64,000 nucleotides of DNA from Sclerodactyla briareus (lineage: Eukaryota > Echinodermata > Holothuroidea > Dendrochirotida > Sclerodactylidae): the NCBI GenBank assembly GCA_026419785.1, contig JAODTK010001065.1, positions 1 to 64,000 of the forward strand, in the 5' to 3' direction. Of this stretch, positions 19,133-30,094 are shown piece by piece. Every line of letters starts with the position of its first letter. The first letter of the stretch is position 1. The position numbers and the translations under genes are program-made. The notes beneath the pieces were generated by a model. The model was given only the letters and a program-made list of their open reading frames with translations. It had not been told where the DNA came from and ran no database searches.

Positions 19133-19180
19133 TTAATCCGTTGATATTCGACCTCTCCTCGGGTCTTCTCAGCGGAATTT
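19133..19180 (-). ncRNA. Hammerhead-ribozyme-like hairpin between (TA)n tracts
   Basis: The minus strand has CTGA-GA, a GACC/GGTC hairpin (AGACCCGAGGAGAGGTC) and then GAA. This is the order of the hammerhead core CUGANGA, stem II, GAAA. TTCCG upstream and CGGAT downstream could form another helix. Against it, one core base is missing and the third core A is T. Penelope-like elements and retrozymes carry such cores; no Penelope protein was seen here. It may be a dead remnant. Confidence 0.4.
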
Positions 19181-19202
19181 ATCTATATATATATAGATAT
19201 AT

Positions 19203-20329
19203 GAGGTAAAAAAAAAGGGTGTTCTGCTCGAATATACATTTACATTCCAGCAAGAATCTGTTTCATGTGCCTGAATGTTATTAGACAATTGACAACAGGC
19301 TATGATCTGGTGGATTCACTAATGTTGAAAAAGCATATTTGCGAGAGTTGTCCTCACCTTCTGTGATTGTTCTGTTGATGAGGATTCAGCCAGGTGATGC
19401 ATTTTGATTCAATGAACAGTGAGACAGTGTCTCGGTCGAAACAAAAAATATGGTAAAAATCAGCAGCACAGTCAAACATTGTATTCATGAGGTCATCAAA
19501 GAACCTTTTGCTGCAGTCTCCCAAGTACAATTAACATTTGGCAGTGAAATATGGCTGATGCAAGGCATGGAGCATGAGGAGGCCTTGTATGATTGAAGAA
19601 TATTCTTGAATACATTTTTCTGTTGTAATATACTCAGATGACACAACACTCATTTGAAGGTGTGATCAGTCACCTATCATCATTTAAATGAGCCTAATCA
19701 GGCATATCGGCTACTGTAGTTGTATATTTTTGTAAACAGCCCGATATCATTGTCAAAAGATAGGCCTCTAGCTTTATCACTAACTAAAGGCTTCCAGCGA
19801 AAACTCAACCCCGCATTTTCGTGTACCAGGCACAGTTCGTTTGCAGCGCAGTTTGGCGGAGCGCTGGGCATCGTACTGTTTCGAATAATGTAAAAGTTTC
19901 CCAGTCACCGGTGTCGATTATCTGTTTTCCACCTGAGTTCGTCATACGCGTAGAACAGTCAGGCAGTTGCCCCCACATACGGCATTGGGATAGGAGGCCC
20001 AACTAGAGACTCGTTGCGGGACTGGTAGTAGTGCCATCTCGAACAATGGTTTTCGTAATGTAAATACGTTTCACTCCGAATTTTTGCCGTCCAAAAGTTC
20101 ACTATGGATTCTTAGGGATTTTCCAATTTCAGCAGAATGTTTTTTCTCTTCACTACGTAGTTGCCGAAATAACGATGATAAATTGACCCGTCGTGACTAA
20201 AGTACATAGTCAATTGTAATTGTTGCCTAGGCTCGATCTTTTAGGTGCATTTCCCACCATGCACCTCGCGTTCAATTGGCTGCAAAATACAGAGGCCCGA
20301 CCCTCACTCTATCTATCTCTGGACCATCT
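19203..20329. other. No recognised gene
   Basis: Moderately complex sequence between the (TA)n tract and the truncated LINE. Open frames of about 60 codons on both strands at 19805-20006 overlap and match nothing I know. Confidence 0.5.
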
Positions 20330-22384
20330 CGACAGTACAGCGCAGACCAAGGAGTTCTTATATTGACTGGAAAGGAGCGGAAGAGAGCCAGACGAGATTT
20401 TATTGCAGACCTGTCACAGTCCAATGATTCCCGAAAATTCTGGAAATTCATTTAAAATCCCGAAGAAGGGATAGTGTAGGCATCCAGACCCTGAAATCGA
20501 CATCAAAACATACTGGATGACCAGGGTAAGGCAGAAATACTGGCATGAACAATTCCAGAGTGTGTGTTTCTCCCGAGGACACTCAGTACCTCAATTACCT
20601 CCTAGCACAGTACCTGATATGCCTGCAATTACGATTCCAATAGAGGGAGTGGCAAATACTGAACGCCCGTAAAAACAGACAAAAGCACTCAGGACCCGGA
20701 CAACCTACACCAAACATCGCTCTCAAAACTGCCGCTGTGCGTTGAACTGGCAACCCAGTACTAACTACATCTTCCAACAAAGTCTGGATAGGAGTGAACC
20801 CCTGAAGTACTGGAGAACTGTTAACATATGTCCCATTTTCCAAGAAGGTGCTAAATCAGACCCAAGTAACTACAGACCTATCTCCCTGACGTGTGTTAGT
20901 TGTAAGATCATGGAACACATAATTGCAGCCAACTGATGAAGAACCCTGAGCGAACAGAATATTCTATCGGACGCAAAAACATGCAATTCAGAAAAAATCG
21001 ACATGCGAACACTCAAACTCACAGTCACTTCCATGACTGACAAAGAACTACGTGCCCAAGGTGACTTACCAGAACTAGCTATTTCGGATTTAAGTAAAGC
21101 ATTTGACGAAGTTCCGCACCGTCGTCTACATACGCAACCAAACCCTTGCAGGATCATTTCCATTCCTCATAAACCGCCTCAAGAGAGTAATCGTGATGGA
21201 AAATTGCACCTTGGAACCCGGTTCTCAGTGGCGTTCCACAAGGCATGTTCTAGGACCCCATTGTTCTTCCTATTTATAAATGATATTGCCGACGGTGTCA
21301 AACACAAAAAACCAACGAGGACTATTAGCGGATGATTGCATGTTACAATCCATACCTCCTGTAATGATGAAAAGCCCAGCTCCAGGAAGATCTTAAACCA
21401 GCTAAACAACTGGTCGGAAAAACGGGGGAATGAAATTCAACGCCTCTAAATGCAAAACCATGCGGATTTCCAGAAAACGAGAACCAGAAAAGCTGATGAC
21501 ACCATGCTTGGACAGGCCCTGGAAAAGGTGATAGAAGACAATTACCTAGGGGGATCCTCAAAACAACTTGAAATGGGACAAACAAAACCAAACACGCCGC
21601 CGCGTCAAAGGCCACTGGTGTTTGAATTTCATTTAGAGGAGGCAACTTATGCCATTGCTCACGGAAAGTGAAAGAAACCTCTATGTAAAAATTGTCCAAC
21701 CACCACCTGAATAGCTCCCCAAAGCATGAAATCCTAGTACAACAACCAAAACCGAGACACTCTACAGTCCAGCGGCGTGCCTGCAAGATTCGTTTGTGGC
21801 AACTTACGATAAACACATTCATCTGTTACTGAAATAACTGGCAACTAAACTGGAAATCGGTTGAGGAGAGACGACAAAACTAAAGAATAGCAATGCTTCC
21901 ATAAAAGATCATAACGAGGCTGAAATCGACTTGGATAGATATACTAAACCTAAGATGAGCAGAAATAGACGTACCAATTCTCGACAATTGAGGTCTCCCA
22001 CCATTCGTTCCAACCAACACCTACAAGTCATTTTTCATCGACTCTTAACCTCTGGAATGCCTGCCAGAAGACACTATTATACCAATTCGCTACAGTTATT
22101 TAGAGACAGACTCATGGACTGCGACCAACCACATAGACGAATCCACTAAAAATTAGCCTCTGCTCGCCTGAAAGGCAAGAAGACCTAAAGTTATCCCTAG
22201 CGGAACTTTTCGGAGGTCCGATGGAAAACTACAAGGTACAAGGAGGAAGCTCGCTATACCGCAAAAAGGGCAACTTGTTGCAAACAATTTACATAAGCGC
22301 CATAGACCCTTAGGATTCTTCATCATAAAACTGCTGTTAATAAATTGTATCGCAGGGCAAGATGATACTTTTGCAACCATAAAC
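20330..22384 (+). mobile_element. CR1/L2-group LINE, 5'-truncated, frameshifted ORF2
   Basis: The plus strand shows, in order, hallmarks of a non-LTR reverse transcriptase, scattered over frames. They are FWKFI-like and KSRRRDSVG; EGVA and SGPDNL-like; IFQQSLD; YWRTVNICPIF, then SDPSNYRPISLTC; DLSKAFDEVPHRRL (about 21087); PLFFLFINDIADGV; LLADDC with the catalytic Asp pair (21328-21336); FNASKCKTM; ALEKV...YLGG; and a SNSRQL...LQLFRDRL end. The endonuclease is missing, as in 5'-truncated copies. At least eight frame changes are needed. The strand and element type are firm; the clade is judged by eye. Confidence 0.9.
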
Positions 22385-23234
22385 TAAAGCCGCGTTTCCA
22401 TGCACGGGCGGGAGGACGGGCGGGCGGGGGGCGCTTCGTTTTTGAGGACTCGTTTCCATGCAACGCGGACGGGCGGCGTGTTCTCGAGATCACGCACCCT
22501 CGTCTCAGGTGAGTGGGTATATGCGCCTATGAGAACGAGGTAAGCCTACTATGTTGTTCTTATTTAATTACTGTTTTGTTATATTATATTATTATTAGTA
22601 GTAGTAGGTAGAGTATAGTATCAGTAGTAGTTAGTATAGTAGTATTAATTTTTATTAGTATATTATTATTATTATTATTATTATATTAGTTTATATTATT
22701 TAATAAACACCGGACGCATACTATTTTTTAAAACTAAAAACCGGTGGTTTATTTTCTGTAAACCATGTTCTGAATGGCAACGATTACGCCCCACCATTGA
22801 AACTTCACCCAATTTGACATGGTTTTGGAGATTTAATAGCAAATACTTGAAATATCATCGGTTAAACAGTAAATATGTGTTCAAATAGGTGTCGAGCCGT
22901 GAATATAGACCACAACTGTATAAAATTCATCACTAAGTGTTGAAACAGTTAAGATGTTGTTTAGCCATATTTGAAACTAAAATTGTCCTCTACTTTTCCA
23001 TTATCCGGCTTCAAGCCGGGTAGATTGCAGGGAAATCCCCGGGAATTGATTACGAAATACCACGCGGACACGCGGGCGGGCGGAAAAATAAAAAAATCGT
23101 CTACATGACCGATTTCGCGAAAACGCCCGCCCGCCCGCCCGCCCGCGTGCATGGAAACGGCTCTGTTGAAAATAACGATGAGCGATTTTAGACCCCGCCC
23201 AGCACCCGCCCGCATGCATTGAAACGCGGCTTAA
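22385..23234. mobile_element. PIF/Harbinger-like MITE, 844 bp, TAA target duplication
   Basis: The element is 22388-23231. The left end AGCCGCGTTTCCATGCA-CGGGCGGG matches the inverted right end AGCCGCGTTTCAATGCATG-CGGGCGGG. Both sides carry TAA (22385-22387 and 23232-23234), the 3-bp TWA duplication typical of PIF/Harbinger. A second inverted pair of CGTTTCCATGCA boxes lies inside (about 22451 and 23145). The interior is AT-rich with GC-rich ends and has no transposase. It abuts the LINE's 3' end. Confidence 0.85.
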
Positions 23235-23450
23235 AAGGGCGGCGATAATGGGGAGGGGGCGGGTGGACGGCGTCTCCCCAATATTTTGGGGTTGGGGGGG
23301 ACAGCCCCGACCTGCGAGGTTTACACTGTATCCTACATATCCAGCAGCAACCGTGTTTAAACAAATGTAATGACCTAAATGATCAAATTGAGTGAATTCT
23401 GCTGTCTCTTTCGAAATTTTTGCGCGCAGGTTTTTTATGTACTGGTAGGA
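23235..23450. other. Short GC-rich hairpin region
   Basis: G-rich stretch (GGGAGGGGGCGGG) followed by GACGGCGTCTCCCC, similar in style to 24580-24660. No gene. Confidence 0.4.
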
Positions 23451-24426
23451 TGTTCAGACCCATGATGTGCCTTTGTGCAAACATATGAAGTTCCTTAACA
23501 ACAAAAATGCCTGAAATCTACTTGAGTTGGTATTAATTATCATGAAAGAAGGGTCCCCCCACCCCCCCCACTGAAAATTGGAGGTCGTTTTTCTCCAGAT
23601 GTTGAAAAAAAATCAAAAATCTCTCAAAATTACGAGTCTGTGGGACTTGACATCAAAATTCTGAAAAAAATCTAGCGAGGGGTAGTGCATATCTGTTCGG
23701 CCCACTATGTGTCCTCATAAATCATTACTGCGCCGAAAAGATGGAACTGCCTGAAATTTAGGTTTATATCATCATGATCCAGGACGTTGCTGCAGATTCC
23801 AACTTTTGGCAGGAGTGTATTTTTATATTTGTAGAATTTACAACGCACTGAGTGCAGTAGGCGTTGGTTTGTGGGGAGTGATTCAACCGTGAACATGGGT
23901 AATGGAGACCGCCCACTCCCAGGTTATGAACATAAGTAATAGGCGTTGTGAGTAGTCGGGCCAGAGATATTTGTTCTGTGAAAATGGGAGACTAAAAAAT
24001 TCGAGGCAAAAATCGAGAACGAATGGGTGGGGGAAACTGGACTAGTTGAATAGGGAAAAGACCGGAAGTTGTGCCCGAAAAACCTTGATTTGAAACCGAG
24101 CAGCCCTAATTCAACGCGATCGCACGTAGTCGTTTCTCTTGTATCAACTGGGGCAAAGCTCCAAGATTAGGTTAGTTATGGGCTGAGTCCCATATGCCTA
24201 CAGAATACAACATGAACATGGCTTCAGCGAAACTAACTTCAACATGTTGAAGAATTTTCTGCCCATACAGTGGCGTCGTATCCAAGGGAGGCACATCAAA
24301 TGCACATTAAATTACGCACACCAGTTTGTGGGCCCGCTTCTTGATGATATAGGAAAAAAATGGTTCAGATTAGTTGATGTCAGGGTGGTGTAACCTACTG
24401 TGAATGGTTATTCACTACCGATCACA
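23451..24426 (+). repeat. Diverged direct duplication, segment B copy 1
   Basis: About 0.97 kb starting TGTTCAGACCCATGATGTGCC and ending near CCGATCACA. It matches 28857-29805 over its whole length in the same orientation, with many small indels. Diagnostic shared stretches include TTGAAACCGAGCAGCC and CATGAACATGGCTTCAGCGA. No terminal inverted repeat or protein similarity. Confidence 0.85.
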
Positions 24427-25690
24427 TTTACAGTAACGATAATTACTTCAGGGGGCCCACACGCCACACCGTTATGTTCACCTATAGGATAGTCAGTTGT
24501 TTGAGCATCGTCTGTGAATATATATCGTTACGCTATACAACCAACGTGTCCGTTCTTATTATTACTCGCATAGGCGGCCTCCGCAAGCGGGGGGGGGGGG
24601 GGGGGGGCCGGGGGGGACGCGTCTCCCCAAAAAATTGAAGTGGGGGGGCGTCCCCCTACATTTTGAACAAATGAAATTTGAAAATAACACCCACATCACA
24701 ATTAAACTCATTATCGATCTGCGGCACATGATGGAATATAGACAATATATTATAACCGGCTACTAAATGTGAAACTAGTATCCTTTCTAAGTTCAAAACA
24801 AATGCTGCCGTTACCGAAACCCGTGCCGCCTGGTCTGCGATATCGCAGGCTTGTGTAGCGAAACAGCAGATTTATGTCTCAAACTTTATACTGCAAAATG
24901 CTATATAAAAATTTGTTACAGATATGTTGCGATTACAACAATAACATATTTTAAACCTTGTTCCCTTGTTTGTTACAACAATACATCACCCAAGTGAAAA
25001 AAGGTGTTACGTAAGTTTCAAATCACCAATTTGTCCCACTTTGGTGTCTTTAAACGTACCGTAATCATTTTTCACTTAGTTGGTCAAGTATTGTAAAATG
25101 CGAGGAAACTCAGGAAATCGAAAGTGTTAAAACATATTGATCTTTCCAGTGTTCGGTTCGTCCCACCTACGAAATTCGACCTAAACCCCTTACAGACTGC
25201 AAGTTCGATACGTTATCCACGTGACCATAAAACACAGTGAGATGGCCAACTGGGCGGGAAAGGGGCTACCTGGGCTAGCATCATAATCACTCAGTCTCGA
25301 TCATGGCACTGGAATTCACCGTATGGAAGAAAGTCGATTTTTCTTAGATGGGGGGGGGGGTGCGAAGGGTGTGACATCCCTTTCCCCGGACTCTCCCTCA
25401 GCGGGAATTTGCTGTCTCCAAACCCATCTATATTCATTATCATTCTTCCGACATTTTATTATAACTACGATTTTGCAGATATGACCTTATGACTGGTGCA
25501 TTTAGCGCTCATCAACACAACGCTCAGGAATGGCATTTCCGGCCATCGGGAGGTTGGGTCAACAACACCATATTTTTCGATCGCTTCGCGCCAACCAGAG
25601 GTGGAGCTCCGCTTAGGTAGTAACACATATCAATTCATCAAAGCTTGGTCTGGCGTCCCCCCTAAATTTGTAGCTTCCGCCGCCCCTGAT
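24427..25690. other. No recognised gene; poly-G tract
   Basis: Contains a G run of about 18 at 24590-24607, then a GGACGCGTCTCCCC...GGGGGGCGTCCCC inverted repeat up to about 24655. The rest is unremarkable. Confidence 0.5.
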
Positions 25691-25734
25691 GCCTCGCTAC
25701 CAACCTACAACGTTACCGTGCACCAACGGTGGGA

Positions 25735-26722
25735 TGAGGAAAGGACCACGGCCACCCCCGTCGGGGAAGCCTTCCCCCCTCCCCTCCCGTCGGAGAGCCC
25801 CGGGTGGGTACGCTAAATATACACACCCCGACGAGGGCTTATTCTCCCAAACAAGTATTAGGTGGTCTGTATGAATATCGAAAGTAACGCAGTATAACCG
25901 ATAACGTGACTTGGTTGACCCCTGTGAACCAGAGTCCAGAGGTCATATAGGGGTAGCCCACACACTGATCAACACCTGAAATGCTATTTTAACTCGAATA
26001 TCACGAAGGTTTGATTCCTCTTGACCAATACAAACGTCTAACCATATTGCAGTTCTTCTTTCTTTCGTTTCCGGAGTTGAGGCTAACCCTGGACGCCTAC
26101 CGAGAACATCGTTACAGATTGTTTCTAAAGCTAATTAGTGAACATCGGAGCGAATTAATTTAGTTCGACTTGAATGTGGTGCCTGTCTTACTGTCTTACT
26201 GCTAATTCTGTATAGTTTTAGCTCACTATTTCTTTTTAGAAAATTTCGACTTTTTCTGTATTTTTTATATCGCGTTGTTAGGTGCCCTGAAGGTTTTATA
26301 AAACATTATAAAAAAATTAGAGATCTATTCACATACTATCCATTAATCAGCAAATGATGAAGTGAATTCGGGGTCATATTGGAATATCTTCCGTTCAGTT
26401 GGCAAGTACACTAAATAACACTTACGCAGGGCCGCTGATCGAAAACCCGGGATACCAATTTCTTGCGAATATGATCCCTGAAGCCTTAATTTTCCAACCT
26501 CCTTTATAAATCGCGAAATTCCTATATAATTTGAAAATATTCGACGCGCTTCGGGCGCCTCGCACATCTTTTATACAATGCCAGTTTCCTCGCTCAAGTT
26601 TGAGATCAGCGTATATCCTTCTCTATCTTTATCTGCCACAGATTACACTCTTCGCATACTACATAGGATACACAAGCCTTCGAAATCTACCACTCTTTTG
26701 CCCTCCGGGTTACGTGGTCATT
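25735..26722 (+). mobile_element. Relative of the 17.6-kb hAT-type element, with extra internal sequence
   Basis: The first part (25735-25855) matches 17690-17790, including GTGGGTACGC and ACACCCCGACGAGGGCTT. The second (about 26503-26722) matches 17817-18050, including AAATTCCTATAT, GACGCGCTTCG-GCGCCTCG, CAATTTCCTCGCTC-like and ATAGGATAACAAGCC-like stretches. Between them lie about 650 bp absent from the first copy. Neither terminus is recognisable. Confidence 0.65.
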
Positions 26723-27617
26723 GTCCACACCACTCAATTATGACCGATAATGAATAACAAAACTAGTATTTCGACTGAGTAGAAGCTGTAATTATATGGG
26801 TTTTGCTACTATTCCAGTCGCAGCAGCCGTGTTTATTATTATTTACACGTTTATACACGTGTCGCCGTAATGAGAGGCGTAACGTATTGTGCGTGACCTA
26901 CAGTACATTCGCATAAAAAATCGCATAAAAATGGCGTCTCGATTATTTCTTGGAACCGACTCAAGAAAAGGATGAAAATCACGAATTTGAGGTGGGGAAA
27001 GGAGGCAAAGCCATAGAAGGCCCGGATTAAAGCCTGGGGAAGGTGAAACACACCGGGCCTCCCAAAATACATTTTGACTTTTGACAAAGTGTATCGCAAT
27101 TTGACTAGATAGCGGATCATGATATGCTAATGAGCCCGTAACCCCCACCCCGCATGGTCCTCCTTTCAGGCGCATTCCCTGGTTTCAGTATTCTATCTTG
27201 CACAAATTGCACAACGACCACCTGACGTGGAGAAATTTCCCGGAGATTACTATAAGCTCATGCAGGTGAAACGCACAATAATTCCCGAAGCGGATTGGAT
27301 GTTTACATGAGCTTTATATTGCCCCCTGTTGCATCAACGCCCGCCTAGCGAATGCCAAGAATTTCGAGAAATGGCGTATACTCAACCTTTGGCCGGAAAG
27401 GTTCTTCGGTTTCTAATCGCACAAATTGCATCTACAGCTGCCCGGGAATGAAAATTTACTACAAGATGCTATGAGATAATATGAAATAGAGCTTGGACAA
27501 GCAAAGTGGAAAGCAATACCTCAAATATTTAGCTATACTGAGTGCACATTTTTTTCGTTGATTGCATCGCGTTATCCAGGGTGGGGGGTGGGCCTTTGGG
27601 GCTCGCGAACCCCCGTG

Positions 27618-27762
27618 TAAAAAAGGAGGAAAAAAAGGAGAAGGGGAAGAAAGAAAAAGGTGTGGAGAGAAAGAAAGAGGGAGAGAGAAAATAGAGAGGA
27701 AAGAAAGAAGAGAGAAAGAAAAGAGGAAGGGGTAAGAGGAGAGGAATAAGAGGAGGGAGGGT
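27618..27762. repeat. Polypurine tract (~145 bp)
   Basis: Almost uninterrupted A/G on the plus strand (AAAAAGGAGG, GAAAGAAAGAGGGAGAGAG, and so on) with only a few T and C. Long minus-strand open frames rich in S, F, L and P across it are by-products of the composition. Confidence 0.9.
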
Positions 27763-27966
27763 GTAACAAACAAAAATACGAGACCAAAAAAACACTGAAA
27801 AGTGCGGACGTAGGTTTTTGTGATCATGCACGCAAATAAACCGTGTCGAAGAATATTCCCTACGATTTTACACTACTCCCCCCCCCACTCCTTGCTGGTT
27901 TAATCAGTGTTACATCATCAGCTTCCAGTATCTCGGATGATCAAATTGGAATCGAGGCCCGAGAGC

Positions 27967-28027
27967 CCGCCCCACCCATTCTTCCCCTCCCCTCCCCCTT
28001 CCCCCTCCCCCCATCCCCCACCCACTC
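27967..28027. repeat. Polypyrimidine tract (~60 bp)
   Basis: C-rich run (CCCCTCCCCTCCCCCTTCCC and similar) about 200 bp after the purine tract, with opposite strand skew. Confidence 0.9.
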
Positions 28028-28538
28028 ATCTATCAGGGGAAAGATCATGGTTTTAAGTATATTTCGGGGGACCTACCACAATACCCGCATGAGTTGAACT
28101 CAATTTCGACATACTTAGGTTGAATCCTTTGTCGAAAGATAGATGGACCATAATCTGCTCTATGAAAGCCCCTGAGCCTGAAGGATCAGCTGAAATAGTA
28201 CAACGATACGTTACACCCGTTTAACCAACTCGGAACCCATCCTCAGGCGCGTTTCTACTATGAGCCCCTTGCCCTAATAAAATCCTTAAACTATCTCAAT
28301 CAGCCGACGATTTGGCTCCGTTTAGATACCACTCATAAATACTCCCCTTCCCCCTGTATAAATAAGAGAGTACAGTCAGTGTAATTTTAAACCAGGTAGG
28401 GCACCTTGCCACAGGCACCCGAGACAGTGCATAATCCAAGTTGAGATCGAGAACACGAGATTACGTACGCAACTCGGACGAAAGATGGGAGAAATAGAGC
28501 ATGTTTTGAAATTTTACCTCCAAAATACCTCAGAGTGC

Positions 28539-28830
28539 TCACAAAAAATGATGGTTTCTTTGTAAACTTCAATGGATTTTAGGACAACATTTTGATATTG
28601 GCGTAACTTAATTCGGATAATATGACAAGCTCACCATTTTCATGTCTAGCGCCCCTACAGACTAAGGCGTGAAAAGATCAGGGAAATTGGGAAGTGGCTT
28701 TTTTAACATCTAGATGCCTTATATCCCGAAATTTTCTGTGTGCCTACTCACCAACCGATCTTTCTCTCCGTCCCTGGCAAGAAACATGCATGATGTTTCC
28801 AGGCGATGTTTCGTGCTCCACCTTTCATGC
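28539..28830 (+). repeat. Direct duplication, segment A copy 1
   Basis: Begins TCACAAAAAATGATGGTTTC and includes GATAATATGACAAGCTCACC and CTTATATCCCGAAATT. The same order recurs at 29801-30094. It directly precedes segment B copy 2. Confidence 0.85.
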
Positions 28831-28856
28831 AATGCGACTGTAAGCGCATGCGTGGT

Positions 28857-29805
28857 TGTTCAGACCCATGATGTGCCTTGTGCAAACGTATGATGTTCCT
28901 TAACAAAAAATGCCTGTAATTTACTTTGAGTTGTGTCTATTATCAATAAAAGAAGGTCCCCCCCCCCCCACCTTGAAATTTGAGGTGTCTGTTTTTTTTT
29001 TCTTTATATGTGAAAAATCACAAATCTCTCAATACGAGTCATGTTGCGCATGAACATCAATATTCTGAAAAAAAAATCTCGCGAGGTAGTGCCTATCTGT
29101 TTCGCGGCCCCTAAATGTGTCCTCATAAATCATTACTGCGCAAAGATGGACTGCCTGAAATTCCGGATTCATCATGATCCATGACGTGCATGCATATTCC
29201 AACTTTGGGCAGGAGTTGTATATTTGTAAATAAAACCCACTTGAGTGAGCTAGGGTGGGTTTGTTGGGGGAGTGATTCCAGTGACTGGGTAATCGAGACC
29301 GCCACATTCCCTGGTTTATGAAAATATCAAGTAATTGTGTTGTTAAGTAGGCGGGCAGAGAGTATTTGTCGTGAAAATGGTACCTAAAAAAATTCGAGCA
29401 AAATATCGAGCAACGAATTGTTGGAAACGGGAACTAGGTGAACAGGAAAAAGACCGGTAAGTTGTGCCCGAAAACCTTGATTTGAAACCGAGCAGCCTGA
29501 ATTTTCAACGCGCTCCGCGCGCAGTCACTCTTTGTATAAACTGCGGACAAAGATCAAGATCAGGTTAGTTATGGGCTGGTCCATATGCTATATTGAATTA
29601 CAACATGAACATGGCTTCAGCGAAACTAACTTCAACATGTTGAAGAATTTTTCTCCTGAAGCGGCGTATCAGCGGAGGCACATCAAATGCAATAAAGTAC
29701 GCACACCAATGTGGGATTGATGATATATTGGAAAAAATGGTCAGAGTAGGTTATGTCAAGGGTGGTGTAACCTATTGTGAATTGATTATCACCTTAACGA
29801 TCACA
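28857..29805 (+). repeat. Direct duplication, segment B copy 2
   Basis: Matches 23451-24426 throughout. It is flanked by the two copies of segment A, and its end overlaps the start of A copy 2 in TCACA. Confidence 0.85.
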
Positions 29806-30094
29806 AAAAATGATGGTTCTTGTAAACTTCAATGGAATTTTAGGAACATTGAGGATTGGCGTAATTTCTGTATCGGATAATATGACAAGCTCACCATTTC
29901 AATGTCTAGCGCCCAAACAAAAAACTAAGGCGGTGAAAAAGATCAGGGAAGATGGGAAGTGGCTTTTAACATCTAGAAGGCTTATATCCCGAAATTCCTG
30001 TGTACACTACTCACCAAACGATGCTTGTCTCTCCGCTCCTGGCAAGAAAATCATGCATGATGTTCCAGGCGATGATCGTTTCTTTCTGCATGCA
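29801..30094 (+). repeat. Direct duplication, segment A copy 2
   Basis: Matches 28539-28830, ending near CATGATGTTCCAGGCGATG. Sequence after it differs from segment B, so the tandem A-B-A stops here. Confidence 0.85.

Larger units (their letters stand above)
26723..28538. other. No recognised gene; skewed purine and pyrimidine tracts inside
   Basis: Minus-strand frames at 26843-27175 and 27459-27831 are open but low-complexity or unrecognised. The main visible structure is the purine tract and the pyrimidine tract listed separately. Confidence 0.5.

Noticed and set aside
22961..23219. Minus-strand frames of 72-84 codons rich in G, R and A
   Set aside because: They lie in the GC-rich right end of the PIF/Harbinger-like MITE and reflect the CGCCCG repeats.
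27459..27831. Overlapping minus-strand frames of 71-122 codons rich in S, F, L and P
   Set aside because: They run through the polypurine tract; residue bias follows directly from the repeat.
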